Source of the DNA: Alkalicoccus halolimnae
GTDB lineage: Bacteria > Bacillota > Bacilli > Bacillales > Salisediminibacteriaceae
Assembly: GCF_008014775.2 (NCBI RefSeq)
Contig: NZ_CP144914.1
Coordinates: 1,984,001-2,048,000, forward strand
DNA length: 64,000 nucleotides
Direction: 5' to 3'
Made by a program: the position numbers and the translations under genes. Of the stretch, positions 47,764-60,073 are shown one piece after another (the stretch's first letter is position 1; each line of letters opens with the position of its first letter). The notes under the pieces are model-generated. The model searched no databases. It worked only from the letters and a program-made list of their open reading frames with translations, and was not told the DNA's origin.

Positions 47764-48684
47764 TTATAAGTCAATTGTCCTTATCATTTTTTCCGGCTTC
47801 ATCATACCGTCCCGTTTGACATCTTTTTTGTAAAGAGCGAGCAGCTCCTGGTTTCTATTATATAGACTGAAATAAGGTTCTGTAAATGCCTCTGCGGCTT
47901 TAGGGAGCGGCAGAAGTCCTCCTTGGAGTACTTTCTTTTCCAACTCTTCGTCAATGATTACTCCGGGAAGATGCTTAACTGCATTTTCAACAGAAATCAC
48001 TGCTTTCTGCGGATCGTTCATCTTCTCCAGTTCCTCAAGAGTGATACAATCTTTCTTTTCAAAATTTCCTGATGCAGTACGGATCAGATCTGACATATGG
48101 GCTGCATATCCCAGCTTCTCCCCAATCTGCACAGCTAAGGTTCTTATATACGTCCCTTTACTGCAGACGGCTCGGAATGAAAAAATCACTTTTCCATCTT
48201 CGTGAATCAGTGCACTCTTTCTTTCCAGAGAATAAATAGTGATTGTTCGTACCGGCCGCGCAACGTCCAAACCCTCTCTGGCATATTCATACAATTTCTT
48301 TCCTTTTACTTTCACTGCAGAGTACATTGGCGGTGTCTGTTCAAGTTCGCCCTGAAGATCCGCAAGAACCGAATCCGCTTCTTCTTCTGTAATTGTTGAA
48401 TTTACCGGGGTCCGCTCCACGACCTCTCCTCCGGCATCTTCGGTTTCTGTTGAAAACCCAATTGTTACTTCCCCTTCATAAACTTTCTGATCAGCAGTCA
48501 GATACTCGACCAGTTTAGTTGCCCTCTCAAGGCAGATTGGCAGCACACCTTCCACATCAGGATCCAGTGTCCCTGTATGACCGGCTCTTTTCGTCTTGTA
48601 TATATGTCTCACCCGTTTTACTGCGTCAAATGAGGTCATTCCTCTCGGTTTCCATAGTGGAACTACTCCACCAACACTTTTCAT
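47764..48684 (-). CDS. truB: TruB, tRNA pseudouridine-55 synthase
   Basis: Makes pseudouridine in the T-loop of all tRNAs. It has 306 residues. It shows the TruB start (GGVVPLWKPRGMTSFDAV), the catalytic Asp in AGHTGTLDPDVEGVLP, and KGTYIRTLAVQIGEKLG. A C-terminal PUA-like tail completes it. The ATG follows GGAGGAATAGGC. A hairpin lies between rbfA and this gene. Confidence 0.97.
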   Translation of the reverse strand: MKSVGGVVPLWKPRGMTSFDAVKRVRHIYKTKRAGHTGTLDPDVEGVLPICLERATKLVEYLTADQKVYEGEVTIGFSTETEDAGGEVVERTPVNSTITEEEADSVLADLQGELEQTPPMYSAVKVKGKKLYEYAREGLDVARPVRTITIYSLERKSALIHEDGKVIFSFRAVCSKGTYIRTLAVQIGEKLGYAAHMSDLIRTASGNFEKKDCITLEELEKMNDPQKAVISVENAVKHLPGVIIDEELEKKVLQGGLLPLPKAAEAFTEPYFSLYNRNQELLALYKKDVKRDGMMKPEKMIRTIDL

Positions 48685-48708
48685 GCCTATTCCTCCATTT
48701 ATGCATAG

Positions 48709-48735
48709 AGAGCTGCCCTGAATACAGGACAGCTC
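48709..48735 (-). terminator. Hairpin between rbfA and truB
   Basis: GAGCTGTCCTG pairs with CAGGGCAGCTC (one G-U) around a short loop. No T run follows on the minus strand, so this may be an attenuator or a processing site rather than a full stop. Confidence 0.5.
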
Positions 48736-48744
48736 CGTGATTGC

Positions 48745-49092
48745 TTATTCTTTCTCTTTCATTTCCCGGATCAAAGCTTCAATACGGTTTCCCTGTTCGA
48801 TGCTCTCATCAAACTCAAACGAAATGTCGGGGGTTTTCCTTAATTGAATTCTTTGACCTGCCTCAGAGCGGATAAATCCTTTCGCCTGTTCCAGAGCTGA
48901 AAGGGTTTTTCTACGCTCTTCTTCATCTCCATAGACGGTGACGAAGACTTTCGCCTGCTGAAGATCACCGGTTACATCAACATCGGTAACAGTTATAAAA
49001 CCTATCCGAGGGTCCTTTAACTCACGGTGAATGATGTCTGATACTTCTTTTTTCAACTGTTCTGCTACTCTGTGTGCACGCACATTACCCAT
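48745..49092 (-). CDS. rbfA: RbfA, ribosome-binding factor A
   Basis: A 115-residue KH-fold protein for late 30S subunit maturation and cold tolerance. It shows [20 protein letters not shown], the [18 protein letters not shown] core and [22 protein letters not shown]. The ATG follows AGGAGTG by 7 bases; the GTG three codons earlier is part of that site. Preceded by ylxP and followed by truB, the usual order. Confidence 0.97.
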   Translation of the reverse strand: MGNVRAHRVAEQLKKEVSDIIHRELKDPRIGFITVTDVDVTGDLQQAKVFVTVYGDEEERRKTLSALEQAKGFIRSEAGQRIQLRKTPDISFEFDESIEQGNRIEALIREMKEKE

Positions 49093-49119
49093 ATATATCA
49101 CTCCTGTTTAAACGCTTCT

Positions 49120-49401
49120 TTACAGCCATTCCCACTCTATACGGGAAGGATCCAACGAAGGAAAGCTGTCGATAAAGGATAGTACGGCCTGCAGTTCTCT
49201 TTCTGCTGCCTGTTTATCCCCGCTTACTGTTACTGCTACCCATTTAACGCGCTGCCAAACCTCCTGATGATCAACTTCAGCGAAGGAAACATTAAATTTT
49301 CTCCGCACCCGATCAGCAACACTTTTCGTAACTGAGCGCTTTTCTTTTAAAGAGCCGGCTTCATAAATAACAGCTTCCAGCGAAAGAACGCCTATGATCA
49401 A
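49120..49401 (-). CDS. ylxP: YlxP, DUF503 small protein
   Basis: A 93-residue conserved protein of the infB operon with a ferredoxin-like fold; a role in late 30S assembly has been suggested, but I treat its function as unsettled. It shows the family pattern [37 protein letters not shown] and [15 protein letters not shown]. The TTG start overlaps the infB stop (TTGA) and gives the conserved N-terminal strand, with GGAAG 10 bases upstream. Confidence 0.92.
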   Translation of the reverse strand: MIIGVLSLEAVIYEAGSLKEKRSVTKSVADRVRRKFNVSFAEVDHQEVWQRVKWVAVTVSGDKQAAERELQAVLSFIDSFPSLDPSRIEWEWL

Positions 49402-51509
49402 CGCTTAATTTCTTCCATAATATAGGCTTCCAGCGTATCTCCTTCTTTTACATCATTAAAGTTTTCCAGAGTGATACCGCATTCGTAGTTTTTAGCTACT
49501 TCTTTTACATCATCTTTAAAACGCTTCAAGTCTTTCAAACGACCGTCAAAAAGGACTACTCCATCCCGGATCAGTCTCACGGAAGAATCACGGGTAAATT
49601 TACCGTCCGTTACATAAGAACCAGCAATTGTCCCGATCCGGGAAACTTTAAATATATTCCGCACTTCTGCCTGTCCAATTACTTTTTCTTGAAAAATCGG
49701 ATCGAGCATACCCTTCATTGCTTGTTCTACTTCTTCTATCGCATCGTAAATAACGCGGTGCAGCCTCACATCCACTTTCTCAGCGTCAGCTGTGCGTTTC
49801 GCATTTACATCAGGACGTACGTTAAAGCCGATAACGATAGCATTGGAAGCAGATGCCAGAATAATATCTGATTCGGCAATAGCACCGACTCCGGTGTGGA
49901 TAATGTTAACTTTTACGCCCTCAACTTCGATTTTCTCGAGCGAGCCTTTCATTGCTTCAGCAGATCCCTGAACATCAGCTTTGACTATAATATTAATATC
50001 TTTAATTTCACCCTGCTGAATCTGGTCAAAGAGGTCGTCCAGGCTTACTCTTGAGCTTTCCTTACGGCTTGCTTCCTTATGTTTCGAAGCACGTGATTCA
50101 CCGATCTGGCGGGCTTTTTTCTCATCTTTAAATACTTTAAACTGATCTCCGGCCTGAGGCACGCTGTTTAAGCCGGTAATTTCTACAGGCATGGAAGGAC
50201 CTGCACTTTTTACTCTCCGTCCAATATCATTTACCATCGCACGTACTTTGCCGTAAGTGTTGCCGACTACGACCGGGTCTCCTACTTTAAGTGTCCCGGA
50301 CTGAACGAGAAGTGTTGCTACCGGTCCTCTTCCACGGTCAAGTTCTGCCTCAACGACAGTTCCGTAAGCTTCCTTATTTGGATTTGCTTTTAGCTCTTCT
50401 ACTTCCGAAACGAGCAGAATCATTTCCAGCAGATCGTCGATCCCTTCTTCCTGGATGGCCGATACATTTACGAATATTGTATCTCCTCCCCAGGCTTCTG
50501 CGACAAGACCATGTTCTGTTAATTCCTGCATTACGCGGTCCGGATTTGAACCTTCTTTGTCAATTTTATTGACAGCAACGATGATTGGGACTTCAGCGGC
50601 TTTAGCGTGGTTAATTGCTTCCACTGTCTGCGGCATAACGCCGTCATCCGCTGCTACTACAAGAATTGTAATATCAGTTACCTGAGCTCCACGGGCACGC
50701 ATAGTCGTAAATGCAGCGTGGCCGGGTGTATCAAGAAAAGTTATCTTTTTACCATTTTCCTCTACCTGATAAGCTCCGATATGCTGAGTAATTCCACCGG
50801 CTTCTCCAGCCGTTACTTTCGTATGACGTATACCGTCCAGAAGCGTCGTTTTACCATGATCGACGTGTCCCATAATGGTTACGACCGGCGAACGTTCTTC
50901 GAGCAGAGCAGGATCCTCTTCCTCTACGATTGATTCGAAATCTGTTTCATCAATAACAATCTTTTCTTCAATAGTAACTCCGAATTCCACTCCAAGAAGT
51001 TCAAGAGTATCTTTATCAATTTCCTGGTTGATCGTAGCCATAACCCCTAAATTCATCAGCTTTTTGATAATTTCAGATGGTTCTTTGTTAATTTTATCTG
51101 CAAATTCCCCCACGCTGATAGGAGCTTCATATGTGATATGCGCAGGAGTTGCTGCTTTTTGCTTCGACTGCGGTTTTGGTGCTCCCTTACCGCCGCCTTT
51201 ACGTTTGTTCTGAGGACCTTTATTTTGATTTGGTCCTTTATTTCCGCGTTTTTTATCATTCGTTCCTGCAGGGCGTTTAGATGGGTTCTTTTCTTTCACA
51301 GAAGCCTCCTCCTTAGTCGGTTTAGGATTTGAAGCTACCTTTTTATCACCTGAATTATTCTGTTTGCCTTCAAGTTTATCAATAGTGTCCTGTGTAATAA
51401 CACTCATATGATTAGTTACCTTGATACCAAGAGCTTCCATTTTAGTAATTATATCTTTACTCGTTACGTTTTTTTCCTTTGCATATTCATATATACGCAT
51501 TTTTTTCAT
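49398..51509 (-). CDS. infB: Translation initiation factor IF-2
   Basis: GTPase that places initiator tRNA on the ribosome. It has 703 residues. An N-terminal IF2_N domain ([18 protein letters not shown]) is followed by a Lys/Asn/Pro-rich linker (about 50-130) and a second IF2_N-like helical domain. The G domain shows [34 protein letters not shown] and VNKIDK; domains II-IV follow. The ATG follows AGGAGGTACG. It sits between ylxQ and ylxP as in B. subtilis. Confidence 0.98.
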   Translation of the reverse strand: MKKMRIYEYAKEKNVTSKDIITKMEALGIKVTNHMSVITQDTIDKLEGKQNNSGDKKVASNPKPTKEEASVKEKNPSKRPAGTNDKKRGNKGPNQNKGPQNKRKGGGKGAPKPQSKQKAATPAHITYEAPISVGEFADKINKEPSEIIKKLMNLGVMATINQEIDKDTLELLGVEFGVTIEEKIVIDETDFESIVEEEDPALLEERSPVVTIMGHVDHGKTTLLDGIRHTKVTAGEAGGITQHIGAYQVEENGKKITFLDTPGHAAFTTMRARGAQVTDITILVVAADDGVMPQTVEAINHAKAAEVPIIVAVNKIDKEGSNPDRVMQELTEHGLVAEAWGGDTIFVNVSAIQEEGIDDLLEMILLVSEVEELKANPNKEAYGTVVEAELDRGRGPVATLLVQSGTLKVGDPVVVGNTYGKVRAMVNDIGRRVKSAGPSMPVEITGLNSVPQAGDQFKVFKDEKKARQIGESRASKHKEASRKESSRVSLDDLFDQIQQGEIKDINIIVKADVQGSAEAMKGSLEKIEVEGVKVNIIHTGVGAIAESDIILASASNAIVIGFNVRPDVNAKRTADAEKVDVRLHRVIYDAIEEVEQAMKGMLDPIFQEKVIGQAEVRNIFKVSRIGTIAGSYVTDGKFTRDSSVRLIRDGVVLFDGRLKDLKRFKDDVKEVAKNYECGITLENFNDVKEGDTLEAYIMEEIKR

Positions 51510-51554
51510 AAACGTACCTCCTATATTCACTTTAATAACCGCATCTGCTTTCTT

Positions 51555-51866
51555 TTACTCGGCACTTTTTACTTCATGCTTCATAAATGCTTCAGCAAAT
51601 CCTTTATCCGTCAAAGCGAGAACAACTCTCGCCTCTTTTCCAAGTGCCTCCCCAATCTCATACCGGTCACCGGTCTGTATAAGGGGCACTTTATAATAGT
51701 TGCACTTATCACTTATTTTTTTTAGCGTATTTTCCGAAGCATCCTTCGAAATAATTACCGCTTTTGCTTTTTTTGTCTGGATCGCTTTAACAGCGAGTTC
51801 TTCTCCCATAATTAGAGCGCCTGCACGAAGCATTAATCCTATTAATGACTTTTGTTTTGAATTCAT
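51555..51866 (-). CDS. ylxQ: YlxQ, L7Ae-family RNA-binding protein
   Basis: A 103-residue L7Ae/L30e-fold protein that may bind kink-turn RNA. It shows [35 protein letters not shown] and [20 protein letters not shown]. Its partner RNA is not known with certainty. The ATG overlaps the preceding stop (TAATG). Encoded between rnpM and infB in the nusA operon. Confidence 0.94.
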   Translation of the reverse strand: MNSKQKSLIGLMLRAGALIMGEELAVKAIQTKKAKAVIISKDASENTLKKISDKCNYYKVPLIQTGDRYEIGEALGKEARVVLALTDKGFAEAFMKHEVKSAE

Positions 51867-52141
51867 TATTTGATCTTCCCCCGGAGATTATAGCGCCTTA
51901 GTTCGTCGTATAATTCCTCAGGAACTTTCACCTTAAGGTGGCGGCTTAAAATTTCTTTTTTCTGAGCAAGATCTATTGTTTCAAGATCATTGGTAAGATA
52001 AGCTCCGCGACCGGATTTTTTTGAAGTGGGATCCAGAAATACTTCCCCTTCCGGCGACCGTACAACGCGCAGCAGTTCCTTTTTTGGTTTCATCTCCTGA
52101 GTAACAATACATTTACGGAGCGGGGTTTTTTTCTTCTGCAT
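51866..52141 (-). CDS. rnpM: YlxR/RnpM, RNase P modulator
   Basis: A 91-residue basic protein. The family (YlxR) is reported to bind RNase P RNA and dampen its activity. It shows [21 protein letters not shown], the conserved [17 protein letters not shown] and a C-terminal [13 protein letters not shown]. Its ATG is 18 bases after nusA. It is translationally coupled to ylxQ. Confidence 0.94.
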   Translation of the reverse strand: MQKKKTPLRKCIVTQEMKPKKELLRVVRSPEGEVFLDPTSKKSGRGAYLTNDLETIDLAQKKEILSRHLKVKVPEELYDELRRYNLRGKIK

Positions 52142-52159
52142 ATTATTATACCCCTTCCT

Positions 52160-53308
52160 TTACTCTTCGTCCTCATTGAGCCAGTCTGCAATATCTTCCT
52201 GAGAAGCAGAAGACGTTTCATACGAATCTGCTTCAGAGGGCTCCAGCTCTTCCGATTCTTCAAGAAGACCAAGCTCTTCTGCTTCTGTTTCGCTCTTAAT
52301 GTCAATTTTCCATCCTGTCAGTTTTGCTGCCAGACGGGCGTTTTGACCTCGTTTACCAATAGCGAGAGAAAGCTGGTAGTCAGGTACGATAACCTGAGTC
52401 ATTTTCTCTTCTTCATTAACAGTTACTTTCAGCACTTTGGAAGGACTTAAAGCATTGGCGACGTAAACTTTCGGGTCTTCAGACCAGCGGACAATATCGA
52501 TTTTTTCACCTTTCAGCTCATCTACGATCGTCTGAACACGCTGACCGCGCTGACCGACGCAGGAACCGACCGGATCAATTTCTTCATCCTCAGCGTGAAC
52601 AGAAATTTTCGAGCGTTCTCCTGCTTCTCTGGAAACAGATTTGACTTCGACCGTACCATCATAAATTTCCGGCACTTCCAATTCAAACAATCTTTTAAGA
52701 AGGCCCGGGTGAGTCCGGGAAATCATAATCTGAGGTCCCTTCGTCGTTTTTTCTACTTTCGTTATAAATGCCTTTATACGATCGTTGTGTTTATAAGATT
52801 CCGTCGGCATCTGCTCGGACAACGGCATAAGTGCTTCAACTTTACCGAGGTCCACATAAATAAACCGATGATCCTGTCTTTGAACGATACCAGTCATAAT
52901 ATCTTCTTCCCGGTCAATAAAGTCGGAATAAATGATTCCCCGTTCAGCTTCCCGAACCCTCTGAGTGACAACCTGCTTCGCCGTCTGTGCAGCAATTCGG
53001 CCGAAATCGCGAGGAGTTACTTCGATTTCTACAACATCATCCACTTCATAAAGCGGATTGATGTGATGCGCTTCCGCAAGTGAAATTTCAAGCCGGGAAT
53101 CAAAAACCTCTTCCACAACTTCTTTACGGGCAAACACCCTGATTGTTCCTACCTCTCTGTCAATTTCCACTCTAACATTCTGTGCAGAATTAAAGTTCCG
53201 CTTATAACCTGTAATTAACGCCTGCTCTATCGCTTCAAGGATAATTTCCTTATCAATTCCTTTATCCTTTTCGATTGTAGCAAGTGCTTCCATAAACTCA
53301 CTATTCAT
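52160..53308 (-). CDS. nusA: NusA, transcription termination/antitermination factor
   Basis: Binds RNA polymerase and nascent RNA to modulate pausing and termination. It has 382 residues. The N-terminal RNAP-binding domain (MEALATIEKDKGIDKEIILEA) is followed by an S1 domain (DIMTGIVQRQDHRFIYVDLG) and two KH domains (PVGSCVGQRGQRVQTIVDEL; SLAIGKRGQNARLAAKLTG), then an acidic Ser/Glu-rich tail. The tail lacks the C-terminal repeats of E. coli NusA. The ATG follows AAGGGGGAG. Confidence 0.98.
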   Translation of the reverse strand: MNSEFMEALATIEKDKGIDKEIILEAIEQALITGYKRNFNSAQNVRVEIDREVGTIRVFARKEVVEEVFDSRLEISLAEAHHINPLYEVDDVVEIEVTPRDFGRIAAQTAKQVVTQRVREAERGIIYSDFIDREEDIMTGIVQRQDHRFIYVDLGKVEALMPLSEQMPTESYKHNDRIKAFITKVEKTTKGPQIMISRTHPGLLKRLFELEVPEIYDGTVEVKSVSREAGERSKISVHAEDEEIDPVGSCVGQRGQRVQTIVDELKGEKIDIVRWSEDPKVYVANALSPSKVLKVTVNEEEKMTQVIVPDYQLSLAIGKRGQNARLAAKLTGWKIDIKSETEAEELGLLEESEELEPSEADSYETSSASQEDIADWLNEDEE

Positions 53309-53332
53309 GGACTTGATCTCCCCCTTTCATAA

Positions 53333-53803
53333 TTAAAAAGCTACTGCAAGTCTCGCTTTGGCAACCTGGCTGTATGGAATTTCGTACGTGACCACTCTTG
53401 TTTTAATTTTCACATCAATGATAAGCATTTTGTTTTCAAAAGATGTCAATATCCCTTCAAAAGCCTTTTCACCATCGACAGGTCCATAAGTAGAAACGTA
53501 GACATTTTTCCCTACAGCTTTTTCAATGTCTTTTTCTTTCTTCAATGGACGCTCTGCACCCGGGGAGGAAACTTCTAAATAATAAGCCTGTTCAATCGGA
53601 TCTTCTTTATCCAGAACTTCGCTGAGTTTTTCGCTCACGGCCGTACAGTCATCCAGATCAACACCGGTATCGGAATCAATAAATACCCGCAGAAACCAGT
53701 TTGATCCCTCTTTTTTAAATTCAATATCTACAAGTTCCAGCTCGTGCTGATCCAGAATTGGAGCGGCGAGAGCCTCCACTTTTTCGTAAACGTTTTTAGA
53801 CAT
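53333..53803 (-). CDS. rimP: RimP, ribosome maturation factor
   Basis: A 156-residue protein for 30S assembly, first gene of the nusA-infB operon. It shows [21 protein letters not shown], the [16 protein letters not shown] segment and [19 protein letters not shown]. The ATG follows GAGGAGG. The terminator at 53877-53898 separates it from polC, so its promoter lies in that short gap or transcription reads through. Confidence 0.96.
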   Translation of the reverse strand: MSKNVYEKVEALAAPILDQHELELVDIEFKKEGSNWFLRVFIDSDTGVDLDDCTAVSEKLSEVLDKEDPIEQAYYLEVSSPGAERPLKKEKDIEKAVGKNVYVSTYGPVDGEKAFEGILTSFENKMLIIDVKIKTRVVTYEIPYSQVAKARLAVAF

Positions 53804-53868
53804 ACCTTTTCCCTCCTCGCATCAAAAAATACCATATGGAATAAATTTTACAAATAATGGTTTTTTTC

Positions 53869-53898
53869 GCAAAAGAAAGAGTGGGTTTCCCCACTCTT
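53869..53898 (-). terminator. polC terminator
   Basis: AAGAGTGGG and CCCACTCTT form a perfect 9-bp stem with a 4-base loop; TCTTTTG follows on the minus strand. Confidence 0.75.
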
Positions 53899-53967
53899 CC
53901 GCCTCGCTCGTATCGCTCTGTCTAAGTTCAATATACCATAGGAGCAGACCTGATGCAAACCTTGCTA

Positions 53968-56900
53968 CTAGAACAGGGAGAGCTGATTGGAGTCCGGAAG
54001 TCCTTCGAGACAACCGTGATCATCCAGCCTTTCGAGCACACTTTTCGTAATTTTACTACGCTCACGCAGATTTTCCTTAGAGAGGAATTCACCGTCTTCA
54101 CGGGCTTTTTCAATGGCGATGGCAGCATTGGTTCCAACTCCCGTCAAAGCATTGAATGGAGGAATAAGCGTATCACCTTCAACCTGGAACTCAGTTGCTT
54201 TGGAACGGTAGAGGTCCACTTTCTGAAAAGAGAAGCCTCGTTCACACATTTCTAAGGACAGCTCAAGTACAGTGACAAGACTTTTCTCTTTAGGAGACGC
54301 ATCGAGACCTTTCGCCTGTATTTCTTCAATCTGGCGACGGATCGATGCAGAACCTTTCACCATCGTGTCGAGATCGAAATCATCTGCCCTTACTGTGAAA
54401 TAAGCAGCATAAAACATCATTGGTTCGTGCACTTTATAATAAGCGATTCGAACAGCCATTAATACGTAGGCTGCAGCATGGGCTTTAGGAAACATATATT
54501 TTATTTTCAGGCACGAGCTGACATACCAGTCAGGAACCCCGTGTTTTTTCATTTCTTCCACCCATTCTTCTTCAAGACCCCGGCCTTTACGTACAAATTC
54601 CATAATTTTAAAAGCCAGCGGGTGATCCAATCCTTTATACATGAGATACACCATTATATCATCACGGCAGCCGATAACGTCTTTTAATTCACATGTACCT
54701 GCTGCAATAAGATCGGCTGCATTATTAAGCCAGACGTCCGCTCCATGAGAGAGACCGGATATCTGGACAAGTTCACTGAAAGTGGAGGGTTTCGTCTCTT
54801 CGAGCATCTGGCGGACAAAACGTGTACCGAACTCTGGAATTCCATACGTTCCGGTTTTACACATTATTTGTTCAGGAGTTACACCAAGCGATTCTGTTCC
54901 GCTGAAAAGTTTAAATACTTCCGGATCGTCAACAGGAATCGTTTTCGGATCCCTGCCGCTCAAGTCCTGAAGCATGCGGATCACTGTCGGATCATCGTGC
55001 CCAAGTATGTCGAGCTTCAGCAGGTTGTCGTGTATCGAATGAAAATCAAAATGAGTCGTACGCCATTCCGATTCCCTGTCGTCGGCAGGAAACTGAATAG
55101 GAGAGAAATCATAAATATCCAGATGATCAGGGACTACAATGATACCGCCCGGATGCTGTCCTGTGGTTCTTTTCACACCGGTACATCCCTGCACGAGCCT
55201 GTCAATCTCGGCTCCCCTCAGCTGCAGTTCCTCATCATTTTCATATCCTCGCACAAATCCATAGGCCGTTTTATCAGCTACCGTACCTATAGTCCCTGCG
55301 CGGTAAACATAGGCTTCACCGAATAATTCCTTCGTGTAGTTGTGTGCTTTCGGCTGATATTCTCCTGAGAAATTCAAGTCAATATCCGGAACTTTATCTC
55401 CCTTAAATCCGAGGAATGTTTCAAATGGAATATCATGTCCATCTTTATTGTAGGCTTCTCCGCAGCTTTCACATGCTTTGTCAGGCAGGTCAAATCCTGA
55501 TCCTACGCTTCCATCATTGAAAAAGTAGGAATGTTTGCAGCTGGGACACACATAGTGCGGAGGGAGCGGATTTACTTCAGTAATTTCTGTCATCGTAGCG
55601 ACAAAGCTTGAGCCTACTGAACCCCGTGAACCGACCAGATAGCCGTCATCCAAAGATTTTTTAACGAGTTTTTGGGAAATCAAATAAATAACCGAAAATC
55701 CGTTGGAAATAATACTTGTTAATTCTTTTTCCAATCGATCAATCACGAGCTGAGGAAGCTCTTCCCCGTAAATCGATTTCGCTTTATCATAACAAAGCTT
55801 TCGCATTTCATCGTCCGCACCTTCGATATGAGGAGTATATAAATCATCAGGAATCGGTTTGATTTTTTCGATGGAATCAGCCAGAGCACGGCTGTTTTCA
55901 ACAACAATTTCTCTTGCTTTTTCTTCAGGAAGAAAGCGGAACTCTTCAAGCATTTCATCAGTAGTCCGAAAGTGAACTTCCGGAAGCGTCTGCCGGTTCA
56001 GCGGGTTGGCTCCCCCCTGGGAAGCAATAAGAATCTTCCTGTAGACGTAATCTTCCTTATTCAAGTAATGAACATTTCCCGTAGCCACCACAGGCTTAGC
56101 CGTTTCCTCACCAAGCTTAACGAGCTGCTTTAAAATATCTTTCAAAGCCAGTTCATCTCTGACTATTTCCTTTTCCACCAGATGCCGGTAGTTGCCCGGC
56201 GGCTGCACTTCAATGAAGTCGTAAAAAGATGCCGCTTCCTTAGTTTCTTCCAGGCCTTTCTGCATCAGCCCATCAAAAACCTCACCTTTGTCACAAGCAG
56301 AACCAATCAACAGGCCATCCCGGTTCTTCGCAAGCACCGATCTCGGCAGTCGGGGAACCCGGTGGAAATAATCGATGTGGGACATGGAAACGAGGCGGTA
56401 CAGATTTTTCAAACCTGCTTTCGTTTTCGCATAAATCGTGCAGTGCACCGGTCTCTGTTTCTTATAATCTTCAGCAGAACCCTGCTCATTTAACGATTCA
56501 TGAGATTCGATGTTTTTTTCCAGACAGTCCTTCACCATCTTCCAAAGCAGTTGGCCTGTCGCCTCCGCATCATATATAGCACGGTGATGGGAGACAAGTT
56601 CGATATTAAACTTTTTACAGAGAGTGTTTAGCCGGTAATTTTTAAAGTGAGGATAAAGCATCCTTGCCAGTTCCAATGTATCAATTACGGGGTTTTCTAC
56701 TTTCCCGTAATTGATACGTTCGTAGCCGGCATTTAAAAATCCAATGTCAAAACTGGCATTGTGGGCAACGAGCGTATCATCTCCACACCATTCATAAAAT
56801 TGTTTAAGAACTTCTCCTGGTTCCGGCTGTCCTTCCACCATATCGTCAGTGATTCCCGTTAAATCGATAATCGTTGCACTGAGTTTTTCTTTTGGATCAG

Positions 56901-58269
56901 CAAAAGATTCAAATTTATCAATCACTTCGCCGTTATGAATTTTTACAGCAGCAAGTTCAATGATTGTGTTGTAAACCGCGGAAAGTCCGGTCGTTTCCAC
57001 ATCAAATACAATATAAGTTTCGTCTTTAAGCAGTCGAGGAGAAGCATTGTAGGCGATAGGAACACCATCATCGACCAGGTTCGCTTCAAGACCGTAAAGA
57101 ATCTTTACTCCGTGCTTTTCTCCTGCTGCGTAAGCATCAGGAAAAGACTGCACGACTGCATGATCTGTAAGTCCGATAGCAGGATGCCCCCACTTAGAGG
57201 CCTGCTTCACAAAATCTCCGACAGCTGTAATGGCATCCATTTGACTCATGTTGGAATGAACATGCATTTCCACTCGTTTATCTTCCTCGGCAGCTGTGTC
57301 CGTTCTCTCATTAGATTTAATTTCATGAAAATCCCGAGCCATCATTGTTAAATCTCTTATGAACGTATCGTACTGCACTGAACCTCTTGCCTTTATCCAC
57401 ATTCCTTCTTTAACGGCTTCAAATACCGGGATATCTTCTTTATCATTGGAAAACATCTTGATTAACAGCGAATCCGTGTAGTCTGTAATTTTAAAGGTAA
57501 GCAGAGTTCTGCCGCTTTTCAGCTCTTTCGTTTCCGCATGGAAAACATATCCCTGAACAGTAATTCGTTTTTCTTCCTCTATGATCTGCTCCATCGGTAC
57601 TGCATCATCTTTTATTGCCACTCCTGCGGCTACACGCTGCTGATTCTGTAGTTCTTTAGCTTTGGATTCCTGATTTTTCTTCTCAATCATCGCCTCCACT
57701 ACTTTGTTATGATCTTCTTCCTGCTTCTGCTCTTCAAATTTTTTAATTTCTTCTTTTGCTTCCTTAATCTCTGTTGCTATTATCAAGTCAGGAAACCCTG
57801 CTTTAAAAAGAAGCTGTTTTAAAGGCTGTTTTACCCGCCGCTCGAGAATTTCCGTTTCCGTATCATTCATTACTGATAAATGAAGTCTTTTATTTTCGAC
57901 TCTGGGGAGCTGCGCTTCCAGTCTTCTAATAAGGCCGTTCGTAGTACTTCGCAGATTCTCTACAAAATACGGCCAGTAGCTGGGAAGAAGTTCTGCCGCA
58001 TCGATATCATTTTCATAGCGGATATACATCGATACTTCAGCAATATGATTTAACCCCTGTACGACTCTCGACTCCAGCAGTTCAAAAGCAGGAAATGGGA
58101 GGGCCTCCGGGAAAACAAAATAAATATGCCACTGCTTCTGCTGCTGATAAATTTGCAGCTTCTCTATGTAGGCTTCTCCTGCATATTTATCTATAAAATC
58201 CTCTGGCATCTGCACTTGTTCCATTAAGAGTTTAAACCGTTCTTTTCTATCTTGTAATTCTGTCGACAT
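53968..58269 (-). CDS. polC: PolC, replicative DNA polymerase III alpha subunit (Gram-positive type)
   Basis: Main leading-strand replicase with a built-in proofreading exonuclease. It has 1433 residues. N-terminal region and OB fold (about 230-330) are followed by a PHP domain ([13 protein letters not shown]), interrupted by the exonuclease ([20 protein letters not shown], from about 420). The rest of PHP and the polymerase follow: [13 protein letters not shown], zinc cysteines [10 protein letters not shown] and CESCGEAY, and [12 protein letters not shown] with catalytic aspartates. The ATG is 9 bases after GGGGAAG. A hairpin terminator lies upstream, after proS. Confidence 0.98.
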   Translation of the reverse strand: MSTELQDRKERFKLLMEQVQMPEDFIDKYAGEAYIEKLQIYQQQKQWHIYFVFPEALPFPAFELLESRVVQGLNHIAEVSMYIRYENDIDAAELLPSYWPYFVENLRSTTNGLIRRLEAQLPRVENKRLHLSVMNDTETEILERRVKQPLKQLLFKAGFPDLIIATEIKEAKEEIKKFEEQKQEEDHNKVVEAMIEKKNQESKAKELQNQQRVAAGVAIKDDAVPMEQIIEEEKRITVQGYVFHAETKELKSGRTLLTFKITDYTDSLLIKMFSNDKEDIPVFEAVKEGMWIKARGSVQYDTFIRDLTMMARDFHEIKSNERTDTAAEEDKRVEMHVHSNMSQMDAITAVGDFVKQASKWGHPAIGLTDHAVVQSFPDAYAAGEKHGVKILYGLEANLVDDGVPIAYNASPRLLKDETYIVFDVETTGLSAVYNTIIELAAVKIHNGEVIDKFESFADPKEKLSATIIDLTGITDDMVEGQPEPGEVLKQFYEWCGDDTLVAHNASFDIGFLNAGYERINYGKVENPVIDTLELARMLYPHFKNYRLNTLCKKFNIELVSHHRAIYDAEATGQLLWKMVKDCLEKNIESHESLNEQGSAEDYKKQRPVHCTIYAKTKAGLKNLYRLVSMSHIDYFHRVPRLPRSVLAKNRDGLLIGSACDKGEVFDGLMQKGLEETKEAASFYDFIEVQPPGNYRHLVEKEIVRDELALKDILKQLVKLGEETAKPVVATGNVHYLNKEDYVYRKILIASQGGANPLNRQTLPEVHFRTTDEMLEEFRFLPEEKAREIVVENSRALADSIEKIKPIPDDLYTPHIEGADDEMRKLCYDKAKSIYGEELPQLVIDRLEKELTSIISNGFSVIYLISQKLVKKSLDDGYLVGSRGSVGSSFVATMTEITEVNPLPPHYVCPSCKHSYFFNDGSVGSGFDLPDKACESCGEAYNKDGHDIPFETFLGFKGDKVPDIDLNFSGEYQPKAHNYTKELFGEAYVYRAGTIGTVADKTAYGFVRGYENDEELQLRGAEIDRLVQGCTGVKRTTGQHPGGIIVVPDHLDIYDFSPIQFPADDRESEWRTTHFDFHSIHDNLLKLDILGHDDPTVIRMLQDLSGRDPKTIPVDDPEVFKLFSGTESLGVTPEQIMCKTGTYGIPEFGTRFVRQMLEETKPSTFSELVQISGLSHGADVWLNNAADLIAAGTCELKDVIGCRDDIMVYLMYKGLDHPLAFKIMEFVRKGRGLEEEWVEEMKKHGVPDWYVSSCLKIKYMFPKAHAAAYVLMAVRIAYYKVHEPMMFYAAYFTVRADDFDLDTMVKGSASIRRQIEEIQAKGLDASPKEKSLVTVLELSLEMCERGFSFQKVDLYRSKATEFQVEGDTLIPPFNALTGVGTNAAIAIEKAREDGEFLSKENLRERSKITKSVLERLDDHGCLEGLPDSNQLSLF

Positions 58270-58299
58270 TCGTCAACTTCCCCTTTCTTTAACCCCGGG

Positions 58300-58339
58300 A
58301 TAAAAGAGAGGCTGTTCCGGACATCGCCTGGAACAGCCT
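58300..58339 (-). terminator. proS terminator
   Basis: AGGCTGTTCC and GGAACAGCCT form a perfect 10-bp stem with an 11-base loop; CTCTTTTA follows on the minus strand. Confidence 0.75.
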
Positions 58340-58344
58340 GGAAT

Positions 58345-60048
58345 TCATTGCCTGGAATACTGCTTCACGAAAGCAGAAAGATCATCAATATAAAGTTCTT
58401 CTACATTTCCTGTTTTCCGATCTTTAACTTCCACAATATTTTCTGACGCCCGTTTGCCTATTTGAACTCTTAAAGGAATCCCGATTAAATCAGCATCTTT
58501 GAATTTCACTCCGGCTCTTTCAGGACGATCATCGTATAAAACATCGTATCCATCGTTTTGAAACTGCTTATAAAGCATTTCTGCCAGCTTCTTCTGTTCC
58601 GACTGCTTTACATTGATTGCTATCAAATGTATATCAAACGGAGACACGCAGGCGGGCCAGACAATCCCATTATCGTCGTGGTGCTCTTCGATTACAGCAG
58701 CTACAGTACGGGAAACGCCCACCCCGTATGAACCCATGACGATAGGTTTCGCTTTACCCTGATCATTTAAATACTGGGCTCCAAGCGCTTCACTGTATTT
58801 CGTCCCAAGTTTAAAAACATGTCCAACTTCAATACCTTCTTTAAAAAGAATTTTTCCTTTTCCATCCGGAGAAGGATCACCTTCCTGAATGTTACGCAGA
58901 TCGGCGTAGGCAGTTACGTGAAAATCACGCTCCGTATTTACATTTATAAAATGTTTCTTTTCAGTATTAGCGCCGCAGATACCATTCACTATAGACTTCA
59001 CGGCAGGGTCCGCATACACCTGAACTTCATAGGGAACATGTACCGGACCGACAAATCCCTGAGACACCCCAATTATCTGCTGTGTCTGCTCCGAGGTCGC
59101 CAATTCGACCGATTCCGCATCCAGTTCATGCTTTAATTTTATATCATTGGCTTCATGATCACCGCGTACTAACAGCAGCACCGGCTTTTCATCCACAATA
59201 AAAAGGAGGGACTTGATACATTTTGAAGGAGACGTTTCAAAAAATGACGAAACCTCTTCTATCGTACGCTGGTCAGGCGTCTCTACTTCTTTCATTTCCT
59301 GGAATTCTTCATTCGTTTTTTCATAGGAGACGTTCACCGGAGCAATTTCTATATTTGCAGCAAAATTCGATTCATCGGAATATGCAATCGTATCTTCCCC
59401 TACATCAGAAAGAACCATAAATTCGTGGGTATCTTTTCCGCCCATCGCTCCAGAGTCAGCAACTACCGCTCGGAAATTCAGGTTCAGACGTGTGAAAATT
59501 TTCGTATAAGCATCGTACATTTGTTGATAACTCTTATCAAGACCGGCAAAATCCAAATCAAAGGAATAAGCGTCTTTCATTAAAAATTCCCTGCCTCTTA
59601 GAACACCAAACCGCGGCCGGCGTTCATCTCGGAATTTTGTCTGAATCTGATAAAGGGTCATCGGCAGTTCTTTATAAGAGCGTACATCATCACGCACTAT
59701 AGAAGTGATCACTTCTTCATGGGTAGGTCCGAGAGCAAACTCACGGCTGTGCCGGTCTGTTACTCTCATAAGCTCAGGGCCATAAGCTTCCCAGCGTCCG
59801 GAATCTTTCCAGAGTTCCGAAGGCTGAATCGAAGGCATAAACATTTCCTGAGCCCCGGATAGATCCATTTCCTCCCGTACTATTTCTTCCACTTTGCGAA
59901 GAACTTTCCAGCCTAGCGGCAGGAAAGAATAAACACCTGCGGCACTCTGGCGGATCATTCCCGACCGAAGCATCAGCTGATGACTGATAACGTCAGCTCC
60001 GCTTGGTATATCTCTTAACGTTGGTACTAAAAAAGTTGATTGTCTCAA
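58345..60048 (-). CDS. proS: Prolyl-tRNA synthetase
   Basis: Class II aminoacyl-tRNA synthetase of the bacterial type with an inserted editing domain. It has 567 residues. It shows motif 2 ([23 protein letters not shown], split reading), the editing insertion (about 225-390) that clears Ala-tRNA, motif 3 ([20 protein letters not shown]) and the anticodon-binding domain at the end. The TTG start is 6 bases after AGGTGG. It follows rseP at 26 bases. No T-box leader is visible. Confidence 0.97.
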   Translation of the reverse strand: MRQSTFLVPTLRDIPSGADVISHQLMLRSGMIRQSAAGVYSFLPLGWKVLRKVEEIVREEMDLSGAQEMFMPSIQPSELWKDSGRWEAYGPELMRVTDRHSREFALGPTHEEVITSIVRDDVRSYKELPMTLYQIQTKFRDERRPRFGVLRGREFLMKDAYSFDLDFAGLDKSYQQMYDAYTKIFTRLNLNFRAVVADSGAMGGKDTHEFMVLSDVGEDTIAYSDESNFAANIEIAPVNVSYEKTNEEFQEMKEVETPDQRTIEEVSSFFETSPSKCIKSLLFIVDEKPVLLLVRGDHEANDIKLKHELDAESVELATSEQTQQIIGVSQGFVGPVHVPYEVQVYADPAVKSIVNGICGANTEKKHFINVNTERDFHVTAYADLRNIQEGDPSPDGKGKILFKEGIEVGHVFKLGTKYSEALGAQYLNDQGKAKPIVMGSYGVGVSRTVAAVIEEHHDDNGIVWPACVSPFDIHLIAINVKQSEQKKLAEMLYKQFQNDGYDVLYDDRPERAGVKFKDADLIGIPLRVQIGKRASENIVEVKDRKTGNVEELYIDDLSAFVKQYSRQ

Positions 60049-60073
60049 AGTAAGCCACCTCTATTGTCGTGAA

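Noticed and set aside
60049..60073. T-box leader for proS
   Set aside because: Only 25 bases separate rseP from proS, far too short for a T-box.
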